From assembly GCA_028339155.1 (NCBI GenBank), contig JAOLBK010000004.1:1-64000 (forward strand): a stretch of 64,000 nt of DNA, in the 5' to 3' direction. Each line of letters opens with the position of its first letter. The stretch's first letter is position 1. A program made the position numbers and the translations under genes. Of this stretch, positions 1 to 9,015 are shown piece after piece. Below the pieces are notes generated by a model, which was not told the origin of the DNA, did not search any database, and saw only the letters and a list, made by a program, of their open reading frames with translations. Source of the DNA: Litorivicinus sp. Its GTDB lineage: Bacteria; Pseudomonadota; Gammaproteobacteria; Pseudomonadales; Litorivicinaceae.

Positions 1-1018
1 CAAGAATTGGTGCCCCTATGATAACAATAACGATCCGCAGAATATGGTGTAGAACAATGACACCAAGATTTGCCCCCGCTGCAAGCGATAAAACGGCAAG
101 CTCGGCTTGCCCAGCCGGCCAAAAGGCAAGAAAAATTTCGGCGGCTGGTAAATCACTGATGCGAGTGGCAATCCAGATGGTTAAAAGAGCTACGACGGTT
201 AAGATAAAAACAAAACCAAGCCCAGCTAAAATGTCTTTTCGAAACTCATTGGCGGTTATTCCTCTGTAGTAGACACCAATTCCGAGTCCAATGAAAAATT
301 GAGAGATTAAGATTGCCTCTTCCGGCGGCCGGTGCTCAAGAATCCCAGTTAAAGCTAGGGGCGCTGAAAATAAAAGTGGCCCCAGCACAGTAGCCCCGAA
401 CATCCCGATACGCTCACAAACTTGCCATCCTGCGATTCCGACAAACAGCATAATCAGAAGCTCGGATATTGGCAGAGAGATCGCCGGCACTCCAAGGGGC
501 CTATTGAGCGTTTGATCGAAGCCATAGACTAAAATTAATGGTGCTGCGACGACAAGAGTAACAACTCGAGTGGCATGGATTAAGGACAAGGATCGGGGGT
601 TTGCGCCAGCTTCGATCCCGAAGACCAACATGTCTTGAAGGCCGCCTGGCATTGCTGAATAAAACGCAGTAGCTCGATCGTATTTCATGAGCTTATGAAA
701 ATAAAAAATTCCAAGCGCTCCAATAACGATCACATAAATTGGTATAAGAATTAGGGTCTGACTGTAGTTTGGGATTTCTGTGATAAGGGACCAGCTAAGT
801 GATGTGCCGATTGCAACGCCAAGAATGGCTCGGCTGATTTTTGAGAGCAGTGGGAATCCATATAAATCCATCCCGATAAATGCACCTATTAAACATCCTC
901 CGAGGGAACCAAAAAGAAAGGGGAGTGGCGCATCTACCGCAAATAGGACGATTCCACACAGGAGCGCCACCGACAAGGTCTGCAACTGGCTACGAATAGT
1001 GGGCTTTGGGATTGACAT
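1..1018 (-). CDS. AbrB-family membrane permease (3' end cut by window edge)
   Basis: An uninterrupted reading frame runs leftward from the ATG at 1018-1016 to the window edge, giving about 339 residues; the stop lies outside. The protein is almost entirely hydrophobic, with about ten membrane segments. It carries the glycine-rich motifs GSLGGCLIGAFIG (residues 29-41) and SAMPGGLQDMLVFG (mid-protein), typical of the AbrB (AmoA-like) duplicated permease family, whose members are about 350 residues long, so nearly the whole gene is seen. Members are poorly characterised inner-membrane transporters. It is divergent from the GntR-tcuAB genes with only 30 bp between start codons, so shared regulation and transport of the TcuAB substrate are plausible inferences. 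Family call fairly secure; substrate unknown. Confidence 0.75.
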   Translation of the reverse strand, partial: MSIPKPTIRSQLQTLSVALLCGIVLFAVDAPLPFLFGSLGGCLIGAFIGMDLYGFPLLSKISRAILGVAIGTSLSWSLITEIPNYSQTLILIPIYVIVIGALGIFYFHKLMKYDRATAFYSAMPGGLQDMLVFGIEAGANPRSLSLIHATRVVTLVVAAPLILVYGFDQTLNRPLGVPAISLPISELLIMLFVGIAGWQVCERIGMFGATVLGPLLFSAPLALTGILEHRPPEEAILISQFFIGLGIGVYYRGITANEFRKDILAGLGFVFILTVVALLTIWIATRISDLPAAEIFLAFWPAGQAELAVLSLAAGANLGVIVLHHILRIVIVIIGAPIL

Positions 1019-1028
1019 AATTGTATCC

Positions 1029-1043
1029 AAACGTATACCGTTT
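1029..1043. promoter_or_regulatory. Candidate GntR operator, inverted repeat AAACG-N5-CGTTT
   Basis: The 30-bp gap between the divergent permease and GntR start codons contains AAACG and CGTTT as inverted arms separated by TATAC. The core resembles the GTATAC centre of the much stronger palindromes beside the second GntR gene near 14.3-14.5 kb. Autoregulation is inferred from position and symmetry only. Confidence 0.35.
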
Positions 1044-1048
1044 ATCCT

Positions 1049-1723
1049 ATGACAGATCAGCGTGAAAACCAAGCTAGCTTTTGTTACGAAGAATTAGTGG
1101 CTCGCATACAGAGAGCTGTTATTAAACCGGGTGATTATCTGCGTGAGCAGGTCTTGGCTGAATCATTGGGGGTGAGTCGGACCCCAGTGAGGGAGGCCCT
1201 GCGTCGGCTTGAGTCAGATGGAGTTGTATATTCTGAGCCTCGGTTTGGCATGGTAGTTCGGGATTTGACCTATGCAGAGGTAGTTGAACTGTATGAGGTT
1301 CGAGAAGTTTTAGAACGAACAGCGGCAGGTATGAGCGCCAAAGTGATTACTGAGATTGAACTACAGGAACTCGAATTAATTCAATTCAAGATTGAGTCGT
1401 CAAGATCTGAGCCACATGAAATGTCTGTTCTGAACCACACATTTCATGTAGCTGTTTTAAACAGTGCTAAAAATCGGTATTTGTGGAAAGCGCTTGAGAC
1501 GGTGCAAAAGGCTATGTTGATCCTAGGCCCGTCAACGATGGAATTCCCAGAAAGAGCCGAGGCGGCAATTGAAGAACACCGCTCATTACTCAACGCGCTA
1601 CGCGAAAGAGATAGTGAGGTAGCGGAAAAAGTTATGGCAACTCATTTGAATAATGCGCAGCGATATAGGTTGCGTCAGATTAATGAACGGACGACAAATG
1701 ACTATCGAAATTCCAAAAATTGA
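1049..1723 (+). CDS. GntR-family transcriptional regulator, FCD subfamily
   Basis: 224 residues. An N-terminal winged helix-turn-helix (residues about 12-75, with VLAESLGVSRTPVREALRRL) is followed by an all-helical FCD ligand-binding domain (about 85-215) with the usual metal-binding histidines, as in FNHTFHV-like and EHRSLL segments. FCD regulators usually sense small carboxylates and repress adjacent catabolic genes. The ATG at 1049 has no clear Shine-Dalgarno sequence. The 3' end overlaps the start of tcuA, so they are probably cotranscribed. By position it controls tcuAB and possibly the divergent AbrB-like permease. In Salmonella tcuABC is instead controlled by a LysR-type protein, so this is a different regulatory arrangement. 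Confidence 0.88.
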   Translation: MTDQRENQASFCYEELVARIQRAVIKPGDYLREQVLAESLGVSRTPVREALRRLESDGVVYSEPRFGMVVRDLTYAEVVELYEVREVLERTAAGMSAKVITEIELQELELIQFKIESSRSEPHEMSVLNHTFHVAVLNSAKNRYLWKALETVQKAMLILGPSTMEFPERAEAAIEEHRSLLNALRERDSEVAEKVMATHLNNAQRYRLRQINERTTNDYRNSKN

Positions 1724-3146
1724 ACCAGACAAAAGCCTGATCCGTCCTGGAATCGGTAGCATTGATTATGATGTGATCGTTGTCGGAGGCGGAAATGCTG
1801 CTCTGTGTGCTGCGATTCGCGCTGCTGAATTAGGGGCTAGTGTTCTAGTTTTAGAGCGCGCACCTTTTGCCTATCGTGGAGGCAATTCGAGGCACACCCG
1901 AAACTTTAGATGTATGCATCCTGAACCCCAAGGCGTTTTGACGGGTACTTATTTAGAAGAAGAATTTTTTGATGATCTGATTAGGGTCACAAAAGGTAAG
2001 ACGGACGAGCATCTGGCGCGGTTAGCGATTAGAGAATCTGCTGAATGTTATGAATGGATGCAGTCACAGGGCGTTTACTTTCAAGAATCACTATCAGGAA
2101 CACTTTCACTTTCGCGGACTAATGCTTTTTTCCTAGGTGGAGGGAAGGCACTTGTGAATGCCTATTACAATCGGCTAGAGAGCTTGGGTGCGCGTGTACT
2201 TCTAGAAGCTACCGTTGTTGATGTGCACGTCGAAGAGGGTCTGTTTGACGGAGTTCTTGTTGATTACGAAGGCCGTCAAAGTTACCTGCGTGGACGGTCT
2301 TTAGTGCTTGCTTCGGGTGGATTTGAAGCAGACAAAGAGTGGTTAACTAGAGCTTGGGGTGAAGCCGCAAAGAATTTTCTAATCAGGGGTACACCTTACA
2401 ACACTGGCGAAGTTCTCAAAAATTTATTGGACCAAGGTGCGGACCAGATCGGTGAAGCGAATCAATGTCATGCAGTTGCGATTGATGGTCGTGCGCCTGA
2501 ATATGATGGTGGCATCGTGACTCGAGTTGATTGTGTGCCTTTTTCTGTAGTCGTTAACGAGCGTGGGGAGCGATTCTATGATGAAGGCGAAGATGTTTGG
2601 CCCAAACGTTATGCAATTTGGGGCCGGTTGGTGGCAGCTCAGCCTAATCAAGTGGGCTATGCGATTATTGATAAAAAGTCGCGTGATTTATTCATGCCAA
2701 CGGTATTTGAGGCGACTAAGACCGAGTCTCTTGCAGAGATGGCGATTGAGCTGGGTATCGCCCAGAATGCTCTCTTACAAACCGTGTCAGACTTTAATGA
2801 ATCATGTGTTGAAGGGGCATTCACTCCAACGGAACTTGATGGCTTGTCGACACAAGGATTGAAACCACCAAAAACCAATTGGGCTCGTCCACTGGATACG
2901 CCACCGTTTTACGGATACGAGCTTCGTCCTGGTGTGACATTCACTTATCTTGGATTTAGGGTCGAAGATGATGCACGGGTGTCATTTTCGGGGAAACGTT
3001 CGGCGAATATTTGGGCTGCGGGTGAAATCATGGCTGGCAGCATCCTCGGTGAAGGCTATTTGGCAGGTTTTGGTATGACGATTGGGACAGTGTTTGGTCG
3101 AATCGCTGGAAAGGAGGCTGCTGAGCATGCAATCCAAAGTAATTGA
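1698..3146 (+). CDS. tcuA: FAD-dependent tricarballylate dehydrogenase TcuA
   Basis: 482 residues from the ATG at 1698. An N-terminal FAD-binding Rossmann motif YDVIVVGGGNAALCAA is followed by RGGNSRHTRNFRCMH and ARTNAFF-like/GGGKALVNAYY segments that match Salmonella TcuA closely, and it ends with GEGYLAGFGMTIG. TcuA oxidises tricarballylate to cis-aconitate, with TcuB re-oxidising the flavin. It belongs to the fumarate reductase/succinate dehydrogenase flavoprotein superfamily. Upstream in-frame ATGs at 1653 and 1683 lie further inside the GntR gene; 1698 best fits the family N-terminus. The gene overlaps GntR by 26 bp and tcuB by 20 bp, pointing to one operon. The real substrate could be another tricarboxylate. 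Confidence 0.87.
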   Translation: MTIEIPKIEPDKSLIRPGIGSIDYDVIVVGGGNAALCAAIRAAELGASVLVLERAPFAYRGGNSRHTRNFRCMHPEPQGVLTGTYLEEEFFDDLIRVTKGKTDEHLARLAIRESAECYEWMQSQGVYFQESLSGTLSLSRTNAFFLGGGKALVNAYYNRLESLGARVLLEATVVDVHVEEGLFDGVLVDYEGRQSYLRGRSLVLASGGFEADKEWLTRAWGEAAKNFLIRGTPYNTGEVLKNLLDQGADQIGEANQCHAVAIDGRAPEYDGGIVTRVDCVPFSVVVNERGERFYDEGEDVWPKRYAIWGRLVAAQPNQVGYAIIDKKSRDLFMPTVFEATKTESLAEMAIELGIAQNALLQTVSDFNESCVEGAFTPTELDGLSTQGLKPPKTNWARPLDTPPFYGYELRPGVTFTYLGFRVEDDARVSFSGKRSANIWAAGEIMAGSILGEGYLAGFGMTIGTVFGRIAGKEAAEHAIQSN

Positions 3147-4185
3147 AGAGGCAAATAGGCAATTATCTGTTTGCAATGCGTGCCGGTATTGCGAGGGCTT
3201 TTGTGCTTCTTTTCAAGCAATGACTCGTTACCGAAGTTTTAATGAATCCACAATTAAACAGATGGCGAATTTATGTCATAACTGCCAAGCCTGTTATCAC
3301 AGCTGCCAATTTACAGCGCCTCATGAGTTTGACCTCAATCTACCTCAGGCTCTAGCGAACGCACGTGCGGAAAGCTGGGAAGAATCGATGCCTTTCCCAG
3401 CAATAGCACGCGTGATGCAATCTCAGGGGTTATTACTTTTGGTTGGCGTATTAGTAGCGGGGATCTTGTTTTGGATAGTTGGAGAAATACCCCTCGCTTC
3501 AAATCTTTCTTTTTATGAGCTGATGCCGCATAACACTCTGGTCAGCTTATTTTTGACCTTGTTTTTTCTACCACTCATTATCCTGTCGATTGGTCTTCGC
3601 CGTTACTGGAAGTCAGTCGGTGGGAAAGCGATTCGGTGGGCTCATTTATCCTCGGCAATGAAAGCCGCTGCAACGTTAAAAAATCTTGACGGTGGATTGG
3701 GTCAAGGCTGTAATTACGAAAAAGGTGACAAATATACCCATACACGTCGTTGGGCACATCAAGCCACTATGTACGGCTTTTTGCTTTGTTTCCTCTCAAC
3801 GTCAGTAGCGACTATTATGCATTATGGTTTTCTTCAGGAAGCACCTTACCCGTTTTGGTCTCTTCCAAAATTATTTGGTGTGACTGGCGGGGTATTGCTG
3901 AGCCTGGGTACTGCCAAACTTATGATCTTAAAGGGCAAGTCCGACCCGAACTTGGGTGTGTCAAACCGTCGCTCGGGTGAGTATGGATTTGTGAGCTTAT
4001 TATTCTTGGTTTCCACTAGTGGATTGCTGTTGTATTGGCTCTCAGGAACCGACTGGGCTTCATTATTGCTGATAATTCATCTTGCCAGCATTGCTGTTTT
4101 TTTCGTGACTACCCCATATTCGAAGATGGCGCATGGATTTTTCAGAACCGCCGCGTTGATTCGTGAAGCTCAGTTCAAGCATTGA
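3127..4185 (+). CDS. tcuB: TcuB-like iron-sulfur/heme membrane protein
   Basis: 352 residues from the ATG at 3127, which sits 9 nt after a strong Shine-Dalgarno GGAAAGGAGG (3108-3117). Two cysteine clusters near the N-terminus (CNACRYCEGFC and CHNCQACYHSC) fit two [4Fe-4S] clusters. The rest has about six membrane segments with histidines that can bind heme b. TcuB passes electrons from reduced TcuA flavin to the quinone pool. It overlaps tcuA by 20 bp. No TcuC-type permease follows; the gene ends before a short hairpin at 4221. Confidence 0.87.
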   Translation: MQSKVIEEANRQLSVCNACRYCEGFCASFQAMTRYRSFNESTIKQMANLCHNCQACYHSCQFTAPHEFDLNLPQALANARAESWEESMPFPAIARVMQSQGLLLLVGVLVAGILFWIVGEIPLASNLSFYELMPHNTLVSLFLTLFFLPLIILSIGLRRYWKSVGGKAIRWAHLSSAMKAAATLKNLDGGLGQGCNYEKGDKYTHTRRWAHQATMYGFLLCFLSTSVATIMHYGFLQEAPYPFWSLPKLFGVTGGVLLSLGTAKLMILKGKSDPNLGVSNRRSGEYGFVSLLFLVSTSGLLLYWLSGTDWASLLLIIHLASIAVFFVTTPYSKMAHGFFRTAALIREAQFKH

Positions 4186-4220
4186 CATGGCGCAGGAAAT
4201 CACGAGACTCGTTCCTCTTC

Positions 4221-4240
4221 AAAGGGGCATGACCCTTTTT
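4221..4240 (+). terminator. Weak intrinsic terminator after tcuB
   Basis: AAAGGG (4221-4226) pairs with CCCTTT (4233-4238) around a 6-nt loop and runs into a short T-rich stretch. It lies 36 bp after the tcuB stop and before serC. The stem is short, so termination may be partial. Confidence 0.45.
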
Positions 4241-4275
4241 GACTTATTTTTTATCATTGACGATAGAGTGCGCTT

Positions 4276-5403
4276 ATGACAGCAAAGCCGATTAAAAAAC
4301 CTGTGAATCCCAATTTTTCGTCCGGACCTTGTTCAAAACGTCCGGGATATGATTTAGCCAAACTGGTGACGACTACTTTGGGCCGATCTCACCGCTCGTC
4401 GGTTGGGAAGACCGCTTTAAGAGCGGTCTGTAATGAAACGAAGGCATTGTTGCAAATACCGAGTGATTATTTGGTTGGCCTTGTCCCAGCTTCTGATACG
4501 GGGGCTTTTGAACTGGCGATGTGGTCAATGCTTGGTGCACGTGATGTTGATGTTTTTGCTTGGGAGTCTTTTGGATCAGGTTGGTTAACCGACATCATAA
4601 AAGAACTCAAGCTTTCTGGGGTGAATCAGTACAAGGCTGATTATGGGGTGTTGCCCGATCTTTCTCAGGCAAACCCAGATAATGATGTCGTCTTTACTTG
4701 GAATGGGACGACTTCAGGTGTTTGTGTACCAAACGGCGATTGGATTAGTACAGATCGAGGTGGATTAACATTCTGCGATGCCACTTCGGCCGTATTTGCA
4801 ATGGAATTGCCATGGGAAAAGCTCGACGTTACGACCTTCAGTTGGCAGAAGGTTTTGGGCGGTGAAGGTGCGCATGGGATGTTGATTCTTAGTCCCCGTG
4901 CAGTTGAGCGCTTGGTCTCCTACACGCCTGAGTGGCCACTTCCAAAGATCTTTAAATTGGTAAAAAGTGGCTCGCTGATTGACGGTATTTTCCGTGGGGA
5001 AACAATTAATACGCCGAGCATGCTGTGTGTGGCTGATTATTTGGATGCGCTTGGTTGGGTTGCGGACATTGGTGGATTACCTGGGATGATCCGCCGTTCC
5101 CGTGACAACTTGGATGCAATCCGACGATTTGTCGATAAAGAATCCTGGATTCAATTTTTAGCGAAAGACCCTGAGACTGTGTCTAATACGAGCGTTTGCC
5201 TAACCTTAGATGCGACTCCGGAGCAGGTCAAAGCGATCGTTAAAGTCCTAGATGAAGAAGATGTCGCCTATGACATCGGCGCTTATCGAGACGCTCCACC
5301 TGGTCTGAGGATTTGGTGTGGAGCAACAATTGAGACCACTGATATTGAATTAATGCTGAGTTGGCTGCGTTGGGCCTACGGTTATGTAACTTCTAAAAAA
5401 TGA
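4276..5403 (+). CDS. serC: Phosphoserine aminotransferase (alphaproteobacterial/archaeal subtype)
   Basis: 375 residues. The N-terminus [20 protein letters not shown] is typical of the SerC subtype found in alphaproteobacteria and some archaea rather than the enterobacterial form. A PLP-binding lysine at about residue 192 lies in [16 protein letters not shown]. It transaminates 3-phosphohydroxypyruvate with glutamate to O-phosphoserine, the second step of serine synthesis. serA follows after 12 bp, so both dedicated early steps are in one operon. The only oddity is the subtype, which may reflect an old transfer. Confidence 0.92.
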   Translation: MTAKPIKKPVNPNFSSGPCSKRPGYDLAKLVTTTLGRSHRSSVGKTALRAVCNETKALLQIPSDYLVGLVPASDTGAFELAMWSMLGARDVDVFAWESFGSGWLTDIIKELKLSGVNQYKADYGVLPDLSQANPDNDVVFTWNGTTSGVCVPNGDWISTDRGGLTFCDATSAVFAMELPWEKLDVTTFSWQKVLGGEGAHGMLILSPRAVERLVSYTPEWPLPKIFKLVKSGSLIDGIFRGETINTPSMLCVADYLDALGWVADIGGLPGMIRRSRDNLDAIRRFVDKESWIQFLAKDPETVSNTSVCLTLDATPEQVKAIVKVLDEEDVAYDIGAYRDAPPGLRIWCGATIETTDIELMLSWLRWAYGYVTSKK

Positions 5404-5415
5404 GAGTCCGTCATA

Positions 5416-6582
5416 ATGTTTCAAATTTGTACATATAATGCCATTTCGCCCGCAGGTCTCGCTCGTTTTGATACGAGGTATTTTCAGGTTGCTACACAAG
5501 TGGCTAACCCAAGCGGTGTTTTACTTCGAAGCCATAAGTTGCAAAGTACAGACCTATCAGACTCTGTAATGGCCGTTGCTCGTGCTGGAGCGGGTACCAA
5601 CAATATTCCGACCGAGGCATTAACAGAGCGTGGGGTTGTTGTCTTTAATACGCCCGGGGCAAATGCAAATGCTGTGAAAGAACTGATTTGTGCGGGATTA
5701 ATGCTTGCATCACGCGATATTTTTTACGGAATGTCATTTGTCCAAACTCTTGGGCATGAACGATCAGAAACACTGGGACCATTACTTGAAGCAGAAAAGA
5801 AGAAATTTGCTGGAAATGAGGTCTATGGAAAGACTTTGGGTATCGTTGGTCTAGGTGCGATCGGGTCATTAGTCGCGAATATGGCGTTGGATCTTGGGAT
5901 GCGTGTGGTTGGATTTGACCCAGCTATCTCTGTTGAGGCCGCCTGGAGGTTATCCAGTCGAGTAGAAAAGATGCCAAATTTGGACACATTACTGCGTCAG
6001 TCAGATTTCATTACATTGCACGTACCTGCAATCGATGCGACCAAGGATATGATTAATTCAGAATCAATTTCTCGTATGAAGCCGGGAATGAAACTTCTTA
6101 ATTTTGCGCGTGAAGAGATCGTGAACAGTAAGGATGTGGCTCAGGCATTAAATGATGGGACGATGAAGCGTTATGTAACTGATTTTCCGGTACCTGAATT
6201 GATTGGTAATCCGAAAGCCATCTTGATGCCTCATATCGGTGCTAGCACCACCGAGGCAGAGGATAATTGTGCAGTAATGGCGGCGGATCAGTTGATCGAT
6301 TTTTTGGAAAATGGAAATATTAAAAATTCGACCAATTTTCCAAATACAAGTATGCCAAGAGGTTCTGATTACCGTATTACTGTAGCGAATCAGAATGTTC
6401 CGAATGTACTAGGATCAATACTAGCTTTAATTGCTGGAATAGGGGCCAATGTCGTTGATCTTGTGAATCAGAGTAGGGGAGAGATCGCCTATAACATTAT
6501 CGATATTGATCAGCCAGTGACTCCTGATATTCTGAGGGATCTTGCGGGCTTAGAGGGTGTGGTAACAGTACGCAGTCTCTGA
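5416..6582 (+). CDS. serA: D-3-phosphoglycerate dehydrogenase
   Basis: 388 residues. A D-isomer-specific 2-hydroxyacid dehydrogenase fold with the NAD motif GLGAIGSLVAN (about residues 142-152), AREEI and PHIGAS catalytic segments, and a C-terminal ACT domain (about 315-388, starting near YRITVANQNVPNVLGS) that usually binds serine for feedback control. It oxidises 3-phosphoglycerate, the first step of serine synthesis. It is 12 bp after serC. A hairpin with a UUCG loop follows. Confidence 0.92.
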   Translation: MFQICTYNAISPAGLARFDTRYFQVATQVANPSGVLLRSHKLQSTDLSDSVMAVARAGAGTNNIPTEALTERGVVVFNTPGANANAVKELICAGLMLASRDIFYGMSFVQTLGHERSETLGPLLEAEKKKFAGNEVYGKTLGIVGLGAIGSLVANMALDLGMRVVGFDPAISVEAAWRLSSRVEKMPNLDTLLRQSDFITLHVPAIDATKDMINSESISRMKPGMKLLNFAREEIVNSKDVAQALNDGTMKRYVTDFPVPELIGNPKAILMPHIGASTTEAEDNCAVMAADQLIDFLENGNIKNSTNFPNTSMPRGSDYRITVANQNVPNVLGSILALIAGIGANVVDLVNQSRGEIAYNIIDIDQPVTPDILRDLAGLEGVVTVRSL

Positions 6583-6594
6583 TTTATCGACCCT

Positions 6595-6630
6595 TGCATG
6601 GTGATTCTACTTCGGTAGAGTCACCATGCA
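6595..6630. terminator. Long hairpin with C(UUCG)G tetraloop between convergent genes
   Basis: Two 16-nt arms (6595-6610 and 6615-6630) pair with a single G-U wobble around a UUCG loop closed by C-G, an extra-stable tetraloop. It lies between the serA stop and the stop of the leftward dehydrogenase. Neither side has a U-tract, so it could act as a transcription barrier or an mRNA 3'-end stabiliser for both operons. Confidence 0.6.
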
Positions 6631-6639
6631 GCCGGGTAT

Positions 6640-7590
6640 CTAAGGCTTGATCACATTGATGGGCTGGCCTTTATTAAATCCCTCGAATGCCCCTAACATG
6701 TCCGTGTAAAAAACTTCGAAAGTTTCTTCCGTGCAATAGCCAATATGGGGTGTCGCCAGAACTCGTTTGTGATTTACAAATGGATTCTTCTGGTTTGCGG
6801 GTTCCTTTGTGTAGACGTCAGTTGCAAGCCCTGCAATTAAATCATTATCGAGCGCCTTTAGTGCTTCTTCAGTATTAATGATTTCGGCCCTGGATGTGTT
6901 AACCAAATAGCCATTAGGTCCAAGTAGTTCCAGTTCTTGAGATCCAACAAGATGTTTGCTTCTATCTGAAAGCTTGAGGTGTATCGAAACAAAATCAGAC
7001 TCTTCGAATAATGCCGTTTTTGTGACATAACGTACGCCATGTTCAGCGCAGGTTTTCTCGGTTAGATTTGTACTCCAGGCAATTACGTTCATTCCAATGG
7101 TTTGTCCCAGCTTCGCAACCTGCGAACCCAGTCGGCCAAGACCTAAAATACCGAGTGTCTTTGCCCGAAGATCTGCACCCATTTTTGGCTGCCAAACCCC
7201 GTCATTTTTCAGGCCATTGACTAATGGCATGACATTTCTGCAAAGCATCATGATCAGCATGAAGGCTAGCTCGGCGGTGGCATGGCCAGGAGATGATGTG
7301 CCGCATACTGTGACACCGTGTTCGGACGCGGCGGAGATATCGATCGATGCGTTCTGCTTTCCCGTCGTAACGATCAGGCGAAGATTTGGTAGCCTCTCAA
7401 TTAACGATCGAGTAAATGACGTTCGCTCTCTCATGAGTCCTACCGCTTCATAGCTCAGGAGTGCCTCGACGAGTTTGTTTTCGTCCTCGATATGCTCATG
7501 GATAAAGTCAACCGTGGCAAAGTTGGCGGAACCCCAATTTGCATAATTTTGTGCCCGTTGATAGTAGTCATCTAGTATCGCGATGCGCAT
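6640..7590 (-). CDS. D-2-hydroxyacid dehydrogenase family protein
   Basis: 316 residues. The NAD-binding motif TLGILGLGRLGSQVAKLG lies near residue 145; the catalytic arginine is in NTSRAEI and the catalytic histidine in PHIGYCTEE. No ACT domain. Family members interconvert 2-hydroxy and 2-oxo acids with NAD(P)H. It is the last gene of the leftward sugar-acid operon and overlaps otnI by 23 bp, so it probably acts on a four-carbon 2-hydroxy or 2-oxo acid or on hydroxypyruvate. The exact substrate cannot be read from the sequence. Confidence 0.85.
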   Translation of the reverse strand: MRIAILDDYYQRAQNYANWGSANFATVDFIHEHIEDENKLVEALLSYEAVGLMRERTSFTRSLIERLPNLRLIVTTGKQNASIDISAASEHGVTVCGTSSPGHATAELAFMLIMMLCRNVMPLVNGLKNDGVWQPKMGADLRAKTLGILGLGRLGSQVAKLGQTIGMNVIAWSTNLTEKTCAEHGVRYVTKTALFEESDFVSIHLKLSDRSKHLVGSQELELLGPNGYLVNTSRAEIINTEEALKALDNDLIAGLATDVYTKEPANQKNPFVNHKRVLATPHIGYCTEETFEVFYTDMLGAFEGFNKGQPINVIKP

Positions 7591-8374
7591 TTTTAGTCTC
7601 CAGAATATATTTTTTTTGGATGGGTAATGTTTGCATCCAATCTAGGCTTTGATCTGTCCTACTTGCTGGCTTGTATTCTGCCCCAAGCGGGGTTGACCAG
7701 CCACTTTCGTCAATGACTCTGAATACTTCAGCATAATCTAAAGTCCCCTGATCTGGTTCTCTTCTGTCTGGCACTGATGCAAATTGGATGTGGCCTATGT
7801 ACGAAAGGCATGCATTAAATCGACCAATTACGTTTCCCTCAGTTCGCCCCACATGATAGCAATCGAACATCAATTTGATATTTTCATTAGATAACTTTTC
7901 AATTAAATCAATTGCATGAGAAGTATTTCTTAAAAAATAGTTTGGCATGTCGAAAGCATTGAGTGGTTCAATAAGTACTGTCATCTGAGCATTATTGGCA
8001 AGGTTTGCAGCATAATTTAGATTATGAAGATAGGTGCGCTCGGCTTCCTCGCCTTCTGCTTTTCCAGCCATAACGTGTACATTAAATGCTCCGATTTCGA
8101 TGCCATAGGCAAACGCCTGGTCGATAGCTTCTCGGGCTGTAGATTCATGTCCAGGAAGTGCTGAAAGGCCTGCACCACCCTGGCCTTTGATGGTATTGAT
8201 CCCGAGCATGGGCAGGCTGGTCTCTTTGAGTGCGGCTTTGACATCATCTATTGGTTCGTCATACGGAAAATGGCATTCAACAGCGTCAAAGCCAGCTCGT
8301 TTAGCACAAACAATGGCGTCTGCTAGAGGTATTTCAGTCCAAAGAAAACCGAGATTCGCAGAGAACGTCGGCAT
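7568..8374 (-). CDS. otnI: 2-oxo-tetronate isomerase (hydroxypyruvate isomerase family)
   Basis: 268 residues from the ATG at 8374, which shares one base with the otnC stop (TGATG) and has GGAG 8 nt upstream; a GTG nine bases earlier is less likely. It is a xylose-isomerase-like TIM barrel with metal-binding and catalytic segments DAVECHFPYDEP, LIEPLNAFDMPNYFL, MFDCYHVGRTEG and GAEYKP. OtnI converts 2-oxo-tetronate to 3-oxo-tetronate in L-threonate catabolism. Hydroxypyruvate isomerase activity (Hyi) is the alternative, but the presence of otnC, otnK and ltnD supports OtnI. Confidence 0.87.
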   Translation of the reverse strand: MPTFSANLGFLWTEIPLADAIVCAKRAGFDAVECHFPYDEPIDDVKAALKETSLPMLGINTIKGQGGAGLSALPGHESTAREAIDQAFAYGIEIGAFNVHVMAGKAEGEEAERTYLHNLNYAANLANNAQMTVLIEPLNAFDMPNYFLRNTSHAIDLIEKLSNENIKLMFDCYHVGRTEGNVIGRFNACLSYIGHIQFASVPDRREPDQGTLDYAEVFRVIDESGWSTPLGAEYKPASRTDQSLDWMQTLPIQKKYILETKNAHRDTR

Positions 8375-9015
8375 CAGTTCCACTCCAGTGCAAATTGAGA
8401 TACCAGTGCTTCAATTTGCTCCGCAGTCAGGGCATTCGGGTCGAGAGCGCGGGTTAGAAAAGCCAGTTTGGCTGTGGCTTCGAATTCTTCGGATGCATAC
8501 ACCGCTGCTTCGATATTTTTTGCTGTAACAACTGGGCCATGATTCGCAAGCATCACAGCGCAGTGGCGGCCAGCAAGGCCTCGTATTTCTTCGCCAATGC
8601 TTGGATGGCCGGGCAGGTAATATGGCAAGAGCCTTACTTGACCGAGTTGCATGATGCTGTAGGGGGTTAAGTGAGGGAGCCAGTCTTCAGTGTTGTTATT
8701 TGATACTAATGAGAGCGCTGTTGAATAGCAGCTGTGCAAATGCACAACAGCGCCGGCTCGGTCGCCCCGAGTCTCATAAAATGCCTGATGAAGAGGGACT
8801 TCTTTTGTAGGCTTCGGTCCGGAAAGATGCTCGCCATGATCCGATAGAATGCTTAATTTTTCGGGTTCAAGATTAGCAAGTGAGATGCCTGTTGGAGAAA
8901 TTGCGATGGTGCCGTCTTTCAGGCGTACTGATAAATTGCCGGAACTGCCGTGAGTGTATCCTCTGTTGTAAAGACTTTGCCCTAACTCACACAATATTTC
9001 TCGGTCATCTTTCAT
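8374..9015 (-). CDS. otnC: 3-oxo-tetronate 4-phosphate decarboxylase (class II aldolase family)
   Basis: 213 residues. Class II aldolase/adducin fold with GYTHGSSGNLSVR near residue 20, the zinc-binding VVHLHSCYST near residue 92, and LANHGPVV near residue 157. OtnC decarboxylates 3-oxo-tetronate 4-phosphate to dihydroxyacetone phosphate and CO2. It overlaps otnK by 4 bp and otnI by 1 bp. A fuculose-phosphate aldolase role is possible from fold alone, but the neighbouring kinase makes OtnC much more likely. Confidence 0.89.
   Translation of the reverse strand: MKDDREILCELGQSLYNRGYTHGSSGNLSVRLKDGTIAISPTGISLANLEPEKLSILSDHGEHLSGPKPTKEVPLHQAFYETRGDRAGAVVHLHSCYSTALSLVSNNNTEDWLPHLTPYSIMQLGQVRLLPYYLPGHPSIGEEIRGLAGRHCAVMLANHGPVVTAKNIEAAVYASEEFEATAKLAFLTRALDPNALTAEQIEALVSQFALEWN

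Noticed and set aside
7097-7453. 118-codon rightward frame
   Set aside because: Antisense to the D-2-hydroxyacid dehydrogenase, whose NAD motif and catalytic residues are intact.
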